Source: Antilocapra americana (lineage: Eukaryota; Chordata; Mammalia; Artiodactyla; Antilocapridae). From it: DNA of 64,000 nucleotides. The stretch covers positions 33,789,840 to 33,853,839 of the forward strand of contig ML660201.1 in NCBI GenBank assembly GCA_007570785.1, given 5' to 3'. The notes under the pieces are model-generated. The model saw nothing but the letters and a program-made list of their open reading frames with translations, was not told the DNA's origin and did no database searches. The translations under genes were made by a program, and so were the position numbers. This document shows positions 36,162-55,347 of this stretch, in pieces (within the stretch, counting starts at the first letter, position 1; every line of letters starts with the position of its first letter).

Positions 36162-37811
36162 ATGGGAAAGACTAGAGATCTCTTCAAGAAAATTAGAGAT
36201 ACCAAGGGAACATTTCATGCAAAGATGGGCTCAATAAAGGACAGAAATGGTAGGGACCTAACAGAAGCAGAAGATACTAAGAAAAGGTGGCAAGAATACA
36301 CAGAAGAACTGTACAAAAAAGATCCTCATGACCCAGCTAATCATAATGGTGTGATCACTCACCTAGAGCCACACATTCTGGAATGTGAAGTCAAATGGGC
36401 CTTAGGAAGCATCACTACAAACTAAGCTAGTGGAGGTGATGAAATTCCAGTTGAGCTATTTCAAATCCTAAAAGATGATGCTGTGAAAGTGCTGCACTCA
36501 ATATGCCAGCAAATTTCGAAAACTCAGCAGTGGCCACAGGACTGGAAAAGGTCAGTTTTCATTCCAAGCCCAAAGAAAAGCAACGCCACAGAATGCTCAA
36601 ACTACCACACAATTGCACTCATCTCACACGCCAGTAAAGTAATGCTTAACATTCTCCAAGCCAGGCTTCAGCAATATGTGGACCGTGAACTTCCAGCTGT
36701 TCAAGCTGGTTTTAGAAAAGGCAGAGGAACCAGAGTTCAAATTGCCAACATCTCCTGGATCATCAAAAAAGCAAGAGAGTCCCAGAGAAAACATCTATTC
36801 TGCTTTATTGACTATGCCAAAGCCTTTGACTGTGTGGATCACAATTAACTGTGGAAAATTCTGAAAGAGATGGGAATACCAGACCACCTGACCTGCCTCT
36901 CGAGAAATCTGTATGCAGGTCAGGAAGCAACTGTTAGAACTAGACATGGAACAACAGACTGGTTCCAAATAGGAAAAGGAGTACGTCAAGGCTGTATATT
37001 GTCTCCCTGTTTATTTAACTTATATCCAGAGTACATCATGAGAAATGCTGGGCTGGAGGAAGCAAAAGCTAGAATCAAGATTGCTGGGAGAAATGTCAAT
37101 AACCTCAGATATGCAGATGACACCACCCTTATGGCAGAAAGTGAAGAGGAACTAAAGAGCCTCTTGATGAAAATGAAAGAAGAGAGTGAAAAAGTTGGGT
37201 TAAAGCTCAACATGCAGAAAACTAAGATCATGGCATCCAGTCCCATCACTTCATGGCAAATAAATGGGTAAACAGTGGAAACAGTGGCTGACTTTATTTT
37301 TCTGGGCTTCAAAATCACTACAGATGGTGATTGCAGTCATGAAATTAAAAGACACTTACTCTTTGGAAGGAAAGTTATGACCAACCTAGACAGCATATTG
37401 AAAAGCAGAGGCATTCCTTTGTCAACAAAGGTCCATCCAGTCAAGGCTGTGGTTTTTCCAGTAGTCACGTATGGTTGCAAGAGTTGGACTATAAAGAAGG
37501 CTGAGCACTAAAGAATTGATGCTTTTGAACTCTAGTGTTGGAGAAGACTCTTGAGAGTCCCTTGAACTGCAAGGAGATCCAACCAGTCCATCCTAAAGGA
37601 GATCAGTCCTGGATATTCATTGGAAGGACTGATGCTGAAGCTGAAACTCCAATACTTTGGCCACCTGATACGAAGAGGTAACTCATTGGAAAAGACCCTG
37701 ATGCTGGGAAAGATTGAGGGCAGGAGGAGAAGGGGACGACAGAGGATGAGATCGTTGCATGCATCACCAGCTCAGTGGACATGGGTTTGGGTGGACTCTG
37801 GGAGTCGATGA
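36162..37811 (+). pseudogene. BovB reverse-transcriptase region remnant
   Basis: Five open segments (36162-36425, 36483-36848, 36870-37271, 37275-37511, 37620-37811) are parts of one ancestral RT frame broken by stops, for example TAA at 36846. Motifs seen: FIDYAKAFDCVDHN (RT motif A, near 36808), QIGKGVRQGCILSPCLFNL (motif B, near 36969) and LRYADDTTLMAE (catalytic YADD, near 37103). The C-terminal part has VVTYGCKSWTIKKAE. The motif order is intact, only the frame is broken. Confidence 0.88.
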
Positions 37812-38733
37812 TGGACAGGAAGGCCTGGTGTGCTGCAGCTCATGGGATGGCAAAGAGTCGGACACAACGGAGTGACTGAACTTAACATGAACCAAAGCTT
37901 CCAATTTTTCTTTTTTGTCACCCTCAACCTTCAAAGACTAGAAGAGAGTTAGGGCCTCAATCTAGATTAGGCTTTGGCTTAAGGGAATCTTGTGGCTGGT
38001 TTGATCTTCTGTCCAGACCACTGACACTTCAAACATATCAGCAATAAGTCTGTTTTGCTTTCTTATCACTTGTGTGTTCACTGGAGCAGCACTTTTAATT
38101 TCCTTCAAGAACTTTTACTTCACATTCACAATCTCCCTAACTCTTTGGAGCGAGAGGCTTAGATGTCAGTCTGTCTCAAGTTTCGACATACCTTTTGCAT
38201 GAAGCTTAGTCGTTTCTAGCTTTTGATTTAAGGTGAGCGATGTGCAGCTCTTTTTTTCACTTGGGCATTTAGAGACCATTGTCGGATTATTAACTGGGCT
38301 AATGTCAGTATTGTTATTGTGTTTCAGGAAATAGGGAGCCCAAGCAGAAAGAGAGAGAAGGGGGAATCATTGTTCAGTAGAACAGTCAGAACACACACAA
38401 CACTTATCATGTTTGACAAATGTGCTCATTTCATGCTGTCCCCAAACTATTTCAATAGTAACCAATCACATCTCCTCTAAGAGCATGCTATCGCTTAGTA
38501 AATCTTCAATTTGCTTTCCTGGGGGAAAAAATCACTGATCACAGATTGTTATAACTAGTTTAATAACAGTGAAAAAGCTTGAAATATTGGGAGAATTACC
38601 AGAATATTGACACAGAGACAGAGTGAGAGAGGTCTGTTGCAAAAATGGCGCTGCTGGACTTGCTTGTCATAACATTGCCACAAGCCTTCAATTTGTAAAA
38701 CATTGTATCTGTAGAGCATGGTATAGCAAGCTC

Positions 38734-39675
38734 ACTAAAGTGATGTGTGCCTGTGTATCATTTGAGCCTCACAGCAGTGTTTCAGAGTAAATATGATTGT
38801 TCCATTTCACAGAGAGAGACACTGAGTCTACAAAAGGTTTTAAAAAAAAATTGCCCAATGATGTACTGATGAAAAGTGTTCAAAACATTTTTCAGACCCG
38901 AAGAGTGTGACTCCAGAGTCCAAACATCCAGACCCTCTAGGAAATACCTCTGCTGCTGTTTTATACATACGTATGTGTTGATCGTGTCTAAAGGCAATAT
39001 TAAAATGATTATCAAAAAAAGTAATCAGTTGTTCAGAAATTTTGCCTGGGGCACTTATGCAAATTTGTGGACATCCTGCAGAGTGCATGTGTGCTGGAAT
39101 AAGGGGGTCTTGATGTAATTGTGGCATCAAGGGAGAGTACTAAAACTCCAAATTCTTCCATTTCTGACACCTCTTCTTTAAGACAGGATAAAATAAATAA
39201 CTGTCAGATAACACTCCAAAGTAAATGGAAAGTATTTTCTAACTAAACACTGAAGTTTAATATTCTAAATAAAATCTTTATTAACTGAAAGGGGTGGATA
39301 GAGAGCAAGCATGTGAGAGCAGACAGGCATAGCCTCAGAGCAGCTCACCCGACTCTGAATCACAATACCTGCCTCGATTGTAATGTGATTATTGTCTTCA
39401 GTTTCTTTGAACAGAGTTGACTGCACTTGAAAGAAATTCTCTGGCTTCAAATCAAAAGGGGTGTTGCTTTTGTCCCCTCCTCTTAAAGAAGTAGTACATG
39501 GACCAGTCATTTTAGTTAGCCTTCTCTTAGCGTCTTGCCATCAGTTACGTTTGGTGAAAAACTAAGTGCTCTGATTCGTCCTGAAACCTCACCTATGTTT
39601 TCTGTTGCTGCACGTCCCTGTCCACATCCTCTGATAAACCAAAAAGGCAAAGAGATGAGATCTGAACAGAGCATG
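38734..39675. other. Intron 2, unassigned sequence with MIR-like piece
   Basis: The left end (about 38740-38850) resembles antisense MIR ('gagcctcacagcagtgtttc', then a ttccatttcacagagagaga block). The rest is unassigned. Confidence 0.4.
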
Positions 39676-39679
39676 CATT

Positions 39680-40472
39680 GATTCTCCAAACATTTGTTGA
39701 GCACCCACTGTGGGCAAGACCTTCTTCTGATAGTGAGCAAAACCCCAGGCGTTCACATTCTAGAGGGAAGAGAGAGACAGTGAACAGGTTGATTATGTAT
39801 CAGCAGCTGGTAAATTTCTCTGGAGGGGAGCAGGGTAAAGGTTTATCGTTTTCAACACTAGTGACATTTTGACTCACTCTATGTAAATAGCATACATACA
39901 CACTAATATACACATGCACACTCGCAGACACCAGTCATGACAACATTCAGACATTGCCAGATACCCCTTGGGGATCAGTGTAAGGCTCAATTGAGAAGCA
40001 CAGGTCTAAAGAGTAAGAGGTAGGAGCCCTGGTTCATTGGGTCAGGAAAGACCTCTTATAAGGTGACTTTTGAGCAAAGACAAGAAGAAGTGAGGACAAG
40101 CATCTTGTAAATATCTGCAGGAAGAATGTCCCCAGCAGAGAATGGCTAGTGCAGAGGCCATGAGGTGAGAAGGGTAGCACGGAGGCCATCGTGAGCAGGA
40201 CTGAACAGGAAGAATGTATTAAGGGATGGGGTCAGCCACCTCTTCAGGAGGCAAGGTTGTGAGCCTGTGGTGAGGACTGTGGCTTTGAATCAGAGCGGGA
40301 TAGGAGGTCACAGAGGGTTTTGAGAAGAGCAGCAATGGGACCTGGTCTATATTCAGATGAGGTTGTTCTTATCAAATAATCACCTACAAGGGCACAGAGG
40401 TGAAAGCCAGGGTACACAAGCAGCCGTGGAGTGATTCTTGTGAGCACCAAGTCGAGGTAGGACTGGTTGTGA
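39680..40472. repeat. Ancient interspersed repeat with nested MER5A
   Basis: Wording shared with 18150 and 50280: 'catttgttgagcacccactg', cgttcacattctagagggaa, then agtgcagaggccatgaggtg and 'ggtcacagagggttttgaga'. A MER5A copy in reverse orientation splits it at 39848-40006 ('cagacattgccagatacccc'). Confidence 0.5.
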
Positions 40473-40502
40473 AGGGGTGGGGGGCAGGGACTGGATTAGG
40501 GG
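40473..40502 (+). other. G-quadruplex-type motif
   Basis: G runs of 4, 6, 3 and 4 separated by 1, 2 and 9 nt; the last loop exceeds the usual 7-nt limit, so it is a relaxed motif. Confidence 0.45.
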
Positions 40503-41315
40503 TATGTTTTGAATATAAATCTGATATGATTTGCTGTTGAATCAGGCATCAGGTATGAACAAAACAAAAGTGAGGGTCTTTGAAATCTTCTTTGAAAACA
40601 CCCCAAATGAGCTTTTTTCCCCTTAATTTTTTTGATCCTAATCCTATGGGAGCTTAAGCCTGATGCATACATTGTTTAGGCATTAGGATTTAGACTGTTA
40701 TTTCCTGAATTGCTTCCTGAATAAACCAATTAAAATTATAATGTGCATCTCCGGGAGAAAAGGCAAGGAGCCGAACTTAGTACGATTTTACCTCCTTGAT
40801 GCTGCTTAACAACACTTCTCTCCTATTGCTTGGGTAATGGAATTCTGGCAAGGGAGGTGCCAAATGAACAAAAGGGCCCTCAGAAGCAGCGCATCACCCC
40901 ATGCTCATAGCTGTAGTACTATCTGATTATTCTCTAGGTCCCCATTTGGGAACTCGTGTGCACTTTTCATAAAAACCACCATGTTCACACTGCATCTCTC
41001 CCTTCTCTGTAGCACCTGCCTCTGAGATCTCAGGCATATGGTTGATATTGCCTTCCCAGATTGAGGTAGATTAACCAGGGTTCCAAACTTCAAAAACTGA
41101 GAGAGAGAGCGAGAGAATGTGAAATAAAGGCCCAATCTTCTGATCAATCTCTGGGTTAAGACGGGCTTTTATAAAACCTTCCAAGTGTGTCAACACATGT
41201 TGGTGATTACACTCTGAGTTTTTACCTTTACCTTGTGAAGTCACATTTGCTTTCCCCTTAAAACAGTTTCTCCATGTTGGCTATGAGATTTTTATTACTT
41301 TTCAAAAGAGAGAGG
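40503..41315. other. Intron 2, unassigned sequence
   Basis: No repeat or exon recognised. Confidence 0.4.
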
Positions 41316-41419
41316 ATATATGTATACCTATGACTGATTTATGTTGAGGTTTGACAGAAAACAGCAAAATTCTGTAAAGCAATTATCCTTCAATAAAAAA
41401 TAAATACACTTTAAATAAA
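41316..41419 (+). mobile_element. Short L1 3'-end fragment
   Basis: 'gaggatatatgtatacctat', 'ttgaggtttgacagaaaaca', and the end gcaattatccttcaataaaa: the artiodactyl L1 3' terminus in sense, strongly 5'-truncated. Confidence 0.88.
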
Positions 41420-42394
41420 AGAATGCAGAATTCTGGGCTGTTTGTGAGATCCAGAGGGATAAAAATGGGAATAATGTTCAATAAGGACCTCAAATGATCC
41501 TGTAGTATGTGTATACAAACACTTGAGAATTATTGCTGTATCATTTGGGAATTACACTCACTTCCAAGTAACTGAAATCTAAATAAAGATCTAGTTTATT
41601 TCTCTCATTAGTTGGAGAAGTTCAGTAATAGGCAACCCAGTGATGGTGTATGATGGCTCTGTGATGTATTCAGAAACTTACACTTGTAAAGTTGCTTCAT
41701 GGTGCATTATGGCTGCTGAACCCCCAGCCATCATTTGTACATTCCAGCCAGAAAGCTGGAAGAAGGGGAAATGGGCAAAAGGGGCCTTTGTCAACTACTT
41801 GACCTCCTTTAAAAGAGCTGTCCCAGAAGTCACATCTTTACAGTCATTGGCCACAATTTATTCGCATGGCCACATGTTGTTTCTCCAGAGGTACAGAAAT
41901 ATTTTTCTGAGCTGAGTATATTGATGCTATAAGCAAAATTATGGTATTCTAATTAAAGAAGAATAGAAAATGGATGTGGAGAAGGTTCACATATAAAAAC
42001 ACTTTGGGGTATAAGAGCCACTCAATTAAAAATTGCATTGCTTGATCCCTCCCTTCATTGAGACAGTGAAGGACAATTGAGTTTCAAATCAGCCCCCAAA
42101 TTCTGACTTCTTGTTGGGATCTCACTCTAAGAAAGAGGGATTCTTTTGATATGGAAAATGTACCACCTCAAACTTTGAGCACTTTGCCTTTAGGATTTCT
42201 CATTCTTGCCAGAGCTGGTGAACTCCTTTTTAAGTACATATATGTGTAGAAGGAGACACCTACAAAATTGAGTGATAACATATAACTTCATTTGCCTCCT
42301 CGGGGTCTCCTGGGATATCTGGTAATCTCATGGGTTGGCTGTTGAAGGAAAACACATGAGTAACTCTAAAACTCTTAAAATAGGCTCCCTGAAC
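41420..42394. other. Intron 2, unassigned sequence
   Basis: A 91-codon frame at 41640-41915 lies in sequence that looks like an old interspersed repeat ('cagtcattggccacaattta', a gcatggccacatg block), so it is not called as a gene. Confidence 0.4.
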
Positions 42395-42537
42395 CAATAG
42401 CAGGGGCATCCCCAGAGAGGTGGTTAGAAATGCAAATGATTGCCCCCAACCGCCAGGTCCCCTGGATTAGAGATGTCCGTTTTAACAAGCCTTCCATGTG
42501 GTTGTGGTGGAAGCTACACTTTGAGAACCACTGTTCC
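42395..42537. repeat. hAT-Charlie MITE (MER20-like)
   Basis: 'ggtggttagaaatgcaaatg', tccgttttaacaagcc, and the terminal 'ctacactttgagaaccactg'. Confidence 0.6.
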
Positions 42538-43593
42538 TGTGTATAGCACTTTTCTCTCCAATGAGTAGTCACTGACTTTTTGGCTTCCATCTCTGCTCCA
42601 GCAGAAATGCTGTCAAATGTGCAGTTCCTTCTGAAAAACCCGGTCCTCCCAATTGGGCGAGGTCTTGCTTCGTCAACTTTATTTGCACACACTGACTAAA
42701 GCTCTGACGATACGTCTTGACACAGACTGAAGTAATTGCCAAACCTCACTGCTGAGAGTAACATGTTTAAATAAGAGCCTTCAGCTATTTTGTTTTCCTA
42801 AGCCAGTGTATTGTGTTCAGCATGCTTTTGTTTGGAGGAAGTGTACCTCGGATGGCTACAGCCAGGCCGCAGTCACAGGGCACCTCTCCCTGGGAATCTG
42901 TAACTGGAATGAAATCCCAAGCACATGTCACAGAGCTGCTTTTGGAGAAATACACTGAATATACACAGGAGGAAAAATCACATCATCAACCTGTCAGATA
43001 ATGGTTTGGTAGTGATCATCATTGACAAAATTCTATTGGATTTGATTATTTACTTGTAAAAATTAACAAGAGAAACATGTTTGGGCTAAAATGAGCAATC
43101 TGCAGGGCTTCCAGGGGTGGTGCCAAATTTCATTTTTGTAGTGCCAGAAAGTATATTAAATATTTTCGCCTTCCCATTGCTATGATTGGTGTTTGTTTTG
43201 AGCTATACAGTAGTTTTATTATGGAAGATGCCAGAGCATTTCCATGCAGGCAGCATTTCCGTGTTCAGCCAGAGACAGATGGGGAAAGGAATCCATCGCC
43301 TCCCTCCGTCCCATCTGCCTGCTGATTCCCTTTACTCAGTGAAGAGCTTGCAGAGTCCAGCTCCTAAACACCAGGAAGAGACACAGAAGGCGGCACAAAG
43401 GGATTATTTTCCCTCCTGGACTTGAACAGGCTTTGAAGAGCCTTGAAAGTGTGAAGCACCGACTCACTCTCCTCCCTTAGAGCAAGCCAGATTACCTACC
43501 GTGTGATACGGGGGTGATTTGGTAGGTTGTTAGTTAATATTAGCTGCTTTGGTTTAATAATGGAGCAGCTTACTAGATAAGCTCTTTTATTTT
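42538..43593. other. Intron 2, repeat-poor sequence
   Basis: No interspersed repeat recognised; several ATTA-type motifs near 43030-43070 and 43530-43560 (gttagttaatattagctg). Possible conserved non-coding sequence, unproven. Confidence 0.35.
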
Positions 43594-43667
43594 TATTCCA
43601 GAGAATCTCATGGACAGAGGAACCTGGTGGGTTACAGTCCATGGGGTAGAGGGGGTGGCAAAGAGTC
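43594..43667 (+). mobile_element. Ruminant SINE fragment
   Basis: 'gagaatctcatggacagagg', acctggtgggttacagtcca, and ggcaaagagtc: the central and 3' part of a sense Bov-tA. Confidence 0.85.
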
Positions 43668-44003
43668 TTCTAAGTCTTCCCCCAACTATTGTTTGAAGTC
43701 ATCCACCAAATTGTTGCTAGTCTTGAGAGATTTTATTTTAAAACACTTTGTATTCAAGGAATTACTGGAATACTGGTAGAAAAGATACATTTTCAGTGGT
43801 GGTGATCAGTAGACTTAAATTATAAAAGGCAACACAAGATGCCCAGCCAGGAAGGATGTTCCAAAAGAGTTGAGTTGCTGCCTCTGCAGACCTAAGAATT
43901 CAGTCTTTAGGGTGGACCTCGGAGTACTGAACTATTTATTTACCACCTAAATATCTCTAGAGCTCTCCATCACTTCCTCCCCGTTAGCCCAATCATGTGT
44001 TGG

Positions 44004-44220
44004 GACTCTTCTGTCCTCCAGTAGGTAAAGAACCCGCCTGCAAATGCAGAAAACATGAGACACAGGCTCAGTCACTGGGTCAGGAAGATCCCCTGGAGGA
44101 GGGCATGGCAACCTACACCAGTATTCTTGCCTGGAGAATCCCATGGACAGAGGAGCCTGGTGGGCTACAGTCCATGAAGTCACAAAGAGTCGGACACAAC
44201 TGAGGCAACTTAGCATGCAC
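44004..44220 (+). mobile_element. Bov-tA SINE
   Basis: Sense copy with a diverged head, box B-like ggctcagtcactgggtcagg, 'ccagtattcttgcctggaga', and gagtcggacacaactgaggc tail. Confidence 0.93.
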
Positions 44221-45097
44221 ATAGCACTTAAAACAGCCTGAAACTTCTCAAATCCAGCCTGCAGGTGTGGTCCTCACCCAAGAGCCTTCCATAAGGAACT
44301 GAAATTGAGCGAGGCTGGTCAGTCCAGGGTAGGCTCCTGAACTGAGCTTGTGTCAACTCCAGTCCTGTGGGGATCTGCTGAGAGGAAAGAATAGAGCAAA
44401 GGACACCAGCCTTAGAGAGATAGGAAATCCCTTACCAGTCACTTTCCATTGGAAGTTTCCATTTCCTCATGGGGTTTTTGAGAAAACACTGCATCTTTTT
44501 AATAAGTTACCTTTCTGTCCCCTGAAACCAAACTAGCTTAAATAGCATTTTATTCCTCACAGCCTTCTTTCTTAGACTCATTGCAAGTGCAAGCTTCACA
44601 GATTTGGTCTCACTCTACAAGCCAGTGGTGCTGCCTACCTCTTAAAATGGAAGGGAAGCCACAAAAATCTGGATTGTCCCATTTGAAGCATGCCAGGCTG
44701 GATAATATACTTACTGCTATGTATTCTTATTATTTATTGTTATTGCTGCCTCAATACTTTACCTCCACTCCCATTTAATTGTCACATTCATGTGATAAGG
44801 ATTCTGAGAGGTTTTAACCTTCTCTGGAACACGGGGATGGGTAAGGACAGAGCCAGGACTGTGGGGTTCAGATCTACTTAACCATGGCAAGTACAGGGGA
44901 CAGAAGGTACAGGGAAGACTCCAGCCTGGGTCAGCCTTGGACAGTAGCAGACAGGGCTTGTTCAAAGCATCAGTTCAGAAGATGACGGCTGTGGGCAATG
45001 GAGAGAGGGCTGTGTGAGTGATAAGGAATGATTGCCAGGAAGGTCAGTGAAGCTCACATTAGATTCTTCATGATCATGCATCCACAGTATGATGCAT
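44221..45097. other. Intron 2, unassigned sequence
   Basis: No repeat or exon recognised with confidence. Confidence 0.4.
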
Positions 45098-45282
45098 TTT
45101 TAAAGAAATTTTTATTGAAGTATAGTTGATGTATGGTGGTGTGTAAAACTGGGCTTCCTTCAGTTTTCCATATGTATACATGCTTTTCATATTCTTTTCG
45201 ATGACGGTTTATCACAGGATGTATTTCCCTGTGCCTTCCAGTAGGACTTTGTTGCTTATACATACAGTGTTTAATTTATATT
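45098..45282 (-). mobile_element. L1 LINE 3'-end fragment
   Basis: Antisense L1 end: 'tttttattgaagtatagttg', then a tttccatatgtatacatgct block and 'ttccagtaggactttgttgc'. Confidence 0.8.
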
Positions 45283-49473
<4,191 letters not shown>

Positions 49474-49676
49474 AGTGAGAGTGAAAGTGAAATTTGCTCA
49501 GTCCTGTCCGACTCTTTGCGACCCCGTGGAATGTAGCCTACGAGTCTCCTCCATCCATGGGATTTTCCAGGCAGGAGTACTGGAATGTATTGCCATTTCC
49601 TTCTCCAGTGGATCTTCCCAACCCAGGGATCGAACCCAGGTCTCCTGCATTGCAGGGAGATGCTTTACCTTCTGAG
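49474..49676 (-). mobile_element. Bov-tA SINE
   Basis: Antisense copy: 'gtgaaatttgctcagtcctg', cgactctttgcgaccccgtg, 'ttcccaacccagggatcgaa', tgcattgcagggagatgctt. Flanking agtgagagt copies (49474-49482, 49677-49685) may be a short duplication but resemble the SINE tail. Confidence 0.93.
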
Positions 49677-50038
49677 AGTGAGAGTATGATGATCAGTTTG
49701 AAGATCCACATCACTTTGTAGAAGAAGAAAGTCCCAGATGTTGACTAGCAGCAAAGCTCTCCCAGTGACGTGGCTGTCAGTGGGGTGAGTGGAGAAGAGG
49801 CAGTGAGCATGAGAGACAGGTACCAGCCACTGGCCTGTCCGAGACTCGGGCTCCAGAGTTTTGAGCCTCTAGGAAGCTCTTTTGATGGTCAACAGTCGCG
49901 GGTAGGCACTCACCTAAATAGCCCCAAACCTGGTGGTATTCCAGTGCCCTCCAGGACAGGGAAACCTAATGCACATGTGTTTAATAAGAAAAAAGTCTGA
50001 GGCCAGGCTTCAGAAATCCTCAGGAGCAAAAGATGACG

Positions 50039-50062
50039 ACCACCACCACCACCACCACCACC
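50039..50062. repeat. (ACC)8 triplet repeat near splice acceptor
   Basis: Eight uninterrupted ACC units ending 29 nt before the acceptor at 50091, where a branch point would be expected. Any length change here alters the branch point-acceptor region. Confidence 0.95.
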
Positions 50063-50091
50063 CCACCCAACCTTCCTGTGTGTCTCTCCAG

Positions 50092-50229
50092 GTTCGCTAC
50101 TGCAACTCCCTGGATGAGGAAGAGAAGAGGGAGCTGAAGCTCTTCAGCAACCAGAGGAAACGTGAAAACCTGGGCCGTGGCAATGTGAGGCCCTTCCCGG
50201 TCACCATGACGGGAGCCATCTGTGAACAG
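50092..50229 (+). CDS. PRICKLE2: PRICKLE2 third coding exon (residues 87-132)
   Basis: Acceptor ctgtgtgtctctccag|gttcgc and donor gaacag|gtgagc enclose 138 bp, phase 0 at both ends, 46 codons. The product starts [18 protein letters not shown] and ends MTGAICEQ. It completes the PET domain (about residues 18-126), including the acidic/basic [20 protein letters not shown] helix, and supplies Cys130, the first zinc ligand of LIM1, so LIM1 is split between this exon and the next. Exon skipping would be in frame but would damage both PET and LIM1. The acceptor is unusual in having a triplet repeat just upstream. No deviations from the expected vertebrate sequence stand out. Confidence 0.96.
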
Positions 50230-50279
50230 GTGAGCGTGTGCTCTGGGGCGTGCCCGGGGGGGCACTCTGGCATCCTTTC

Positions 50280-50800
50280 CCGGATTCATCCATTCAGCAG
50301 TTATTTTCTTGAGAGCCTATTTGGTATGCCTGGGAGATACAGGTGTGAGCAGAAGGTTTGAAAGCTTGGTCTTGCCTTTGGAAGGAGTTCTGTCCTAGGA
50401 GAGAAGTCAGACAATAATGTCAATAAATAAGAGGAAAAAATACAGTGGCGAAGAGAGTTAATGCTTGGAGTGTGAGGTGGCTGCAGTTTTCAGGGAAGTG
50501 GCTGGGAATGCCCCACAGAGACAGTCGGGAACTAAGGGAGTGAGTCATGTGATGGCAGGGGAAGTGGGGTGTGAGGGAACAGCATGTTCAAAGGCGCTGT
50601 GGCAGGAGCGTTTCTCTTATGGTCCAGGAATAGCAGGTTGGCCGGTGTGGCAGGGCAGGAGGGACAAAGGAAGAGAATGTGCGGGTCAGGTCCAGTTTCA
50701 TGGAGGGCTGTGTCAACCACTGGAAGGAGAGAGAGGGCCGCTGGAGGGATTTGAGCAAGAAAGGACATGATGGAATTGTATTTTAAAATGAGTGCTTTAG
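50280..50800. repeat. Ancient interspersed repeat, family not named
   Basis: 'cattcagcagttattttctt', 'gagatacaggtgtgagcaga', and further right 'catggagggctgtgtcaacc', 'ttgagcaagaaaggacatga'. Same family as 18150 and 39680 by order of blocks. Confidence 0.5.
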
Positions 50801-54429
<3,629 letters not shown>

Positions 54430-55128
54430 GAAATTTTTGCTTATTGAGGTCTAATTCATACAGCATAAGATTTACCCTTTGAAGGTGTGCAATTCTGTGG
54501 TTTTTAGTATATTCACAAAGTTGGACAACCATTACTACTGCCTAATTCCAGATCATTTTTATCATCTGGAAAGAAACCCCAGATGCATCAGCAGTCACTC
54601 CCCTTTCTCCCCTCCCCTCAGCCCTGGCAACCATTCATCTAGTCTCTCCATGGATTTGCATATTCTGGACATTTCGTATAAGTGGGTTAATGCAACATAT
54701 GACCTCCCATGTATGGCTTCATTCACTTAGCGGGATGTTTTTGTGGTTAACCTGAGCTATAACATGTATCAGTACTTTCCTTTTTATGACTGAATAAGAA
54801 GCAACTGTATGTATCACATTTTGTTTAGCCATTTATTAATTGATGGGCATTTAAGTTTCCACTTTTTGACTGTTTTGAACAAAGCTGCTGTGGACGTTCA
54901 TATGCAGGGTTTTTTGTGGACATATATTTCTGTTCTCTTGAGTTTGTATCCAGGAGTGGAATTGCTAGGCCATATGGTAGTTCTGTGTTTAACTTTTTGA
55001 AGGAATCTAAACTGACTTCCAGAGCAGCTATACCATTTTACATTCCCAGCTATCAACGAATGAGACTTTCAGTTTCTCACATTCTCCTCAGTAGTTATTA
55101 CTGTCTGTCTTAAAGTATAGTCACTTTG

Positions 55129-55335
55129 TGCTATGCTTAGTTGCTCAGTCATGTCCAACTCTCTGGGACCCAGAGGACTGTAGCTTGCCAGGCTCCTCTG
55201 TCCATGGGATTCTCTGGGCAAGAATACTGGAGTGGGTTGCCATGCCCTCCTCCAGAGGATCTTCCCAACCCAGGAATCAAACTCAGTTTCTCCCACTGCA
55301 GCAGATTCTTTACTCTGAGCCACCAGGGAAGCCCT
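55129..55335 (-). mobile_element. Bov-tA SINE, left of a tandem pair
   Basis: Antisense copy: 'agttgctcagtcatgtccaa', atactggagtgggttgccat, gagccaccagggaagccc on the right. Flanked by the repeated target wording tagtcactttg / tagtcaccttg. Confidence 0.94.
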
Positions 55336-55347
55336 GTAGTCACCTTG

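Larger units (their letters stand above)
34691..37888 (+). mobile_element. Near full-length BovB (RTE) LINE, inactive
   Basis: About 3.2 kb in sense, close to the usual full BovB length. 5' region: 'gccatgccgtgtggggccac' near 34787. Endonuclease domain at 35127-35663, reverse transcriptase from about 36430 to 37511, C-terminal region to about 37811, and the 3' terminus with gagtcggacacaacggagtg near 37854. Several stops and frameshifts separate the open segments, so no functional protein is encoded. It interrupts the antisense Tigger fossil. Confidence 0.95.
33310..38733 (-). mobile_element. Tigger1-type DNA transposon fossil split by two BovB LINEs
   Basis: Antisense pogo/Tigger (TcMar-Tigger) transposon in three pieces: 33310-33403, about 33945-34690 and about 37889-38733. 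Piece 1 has 'taccacatctgcagttactt'. Piece 2 has 'ccagatccatcagaggaatc', and its reverse strand encodes the transposase stretch SDSSDGSGQSPLKTFWKGF. Piece 2 also has 'agagcacaggcagagtagat'. Piece 3 has 'ttaggctttggcttaaggga', 'ggctggtttgatcttctgtc' and the terminal region with aaaaatggcgctgctggact and cttcaatttgtaaaac. Pieces are colinear with one another, so one element was present before the BovB insertions. About 1.7 kb survives; the family is about 2.4 kb. Stops and indels make it inactive. Confidence 0.85.

Noticed and set aside
49933..50361. 142-codon frame with a poly-His tract
   Set aside because: The His run is the intronic (ACC)n repeat; only 50092-50229 is coding, and the same frame simply runs through both splice sites.
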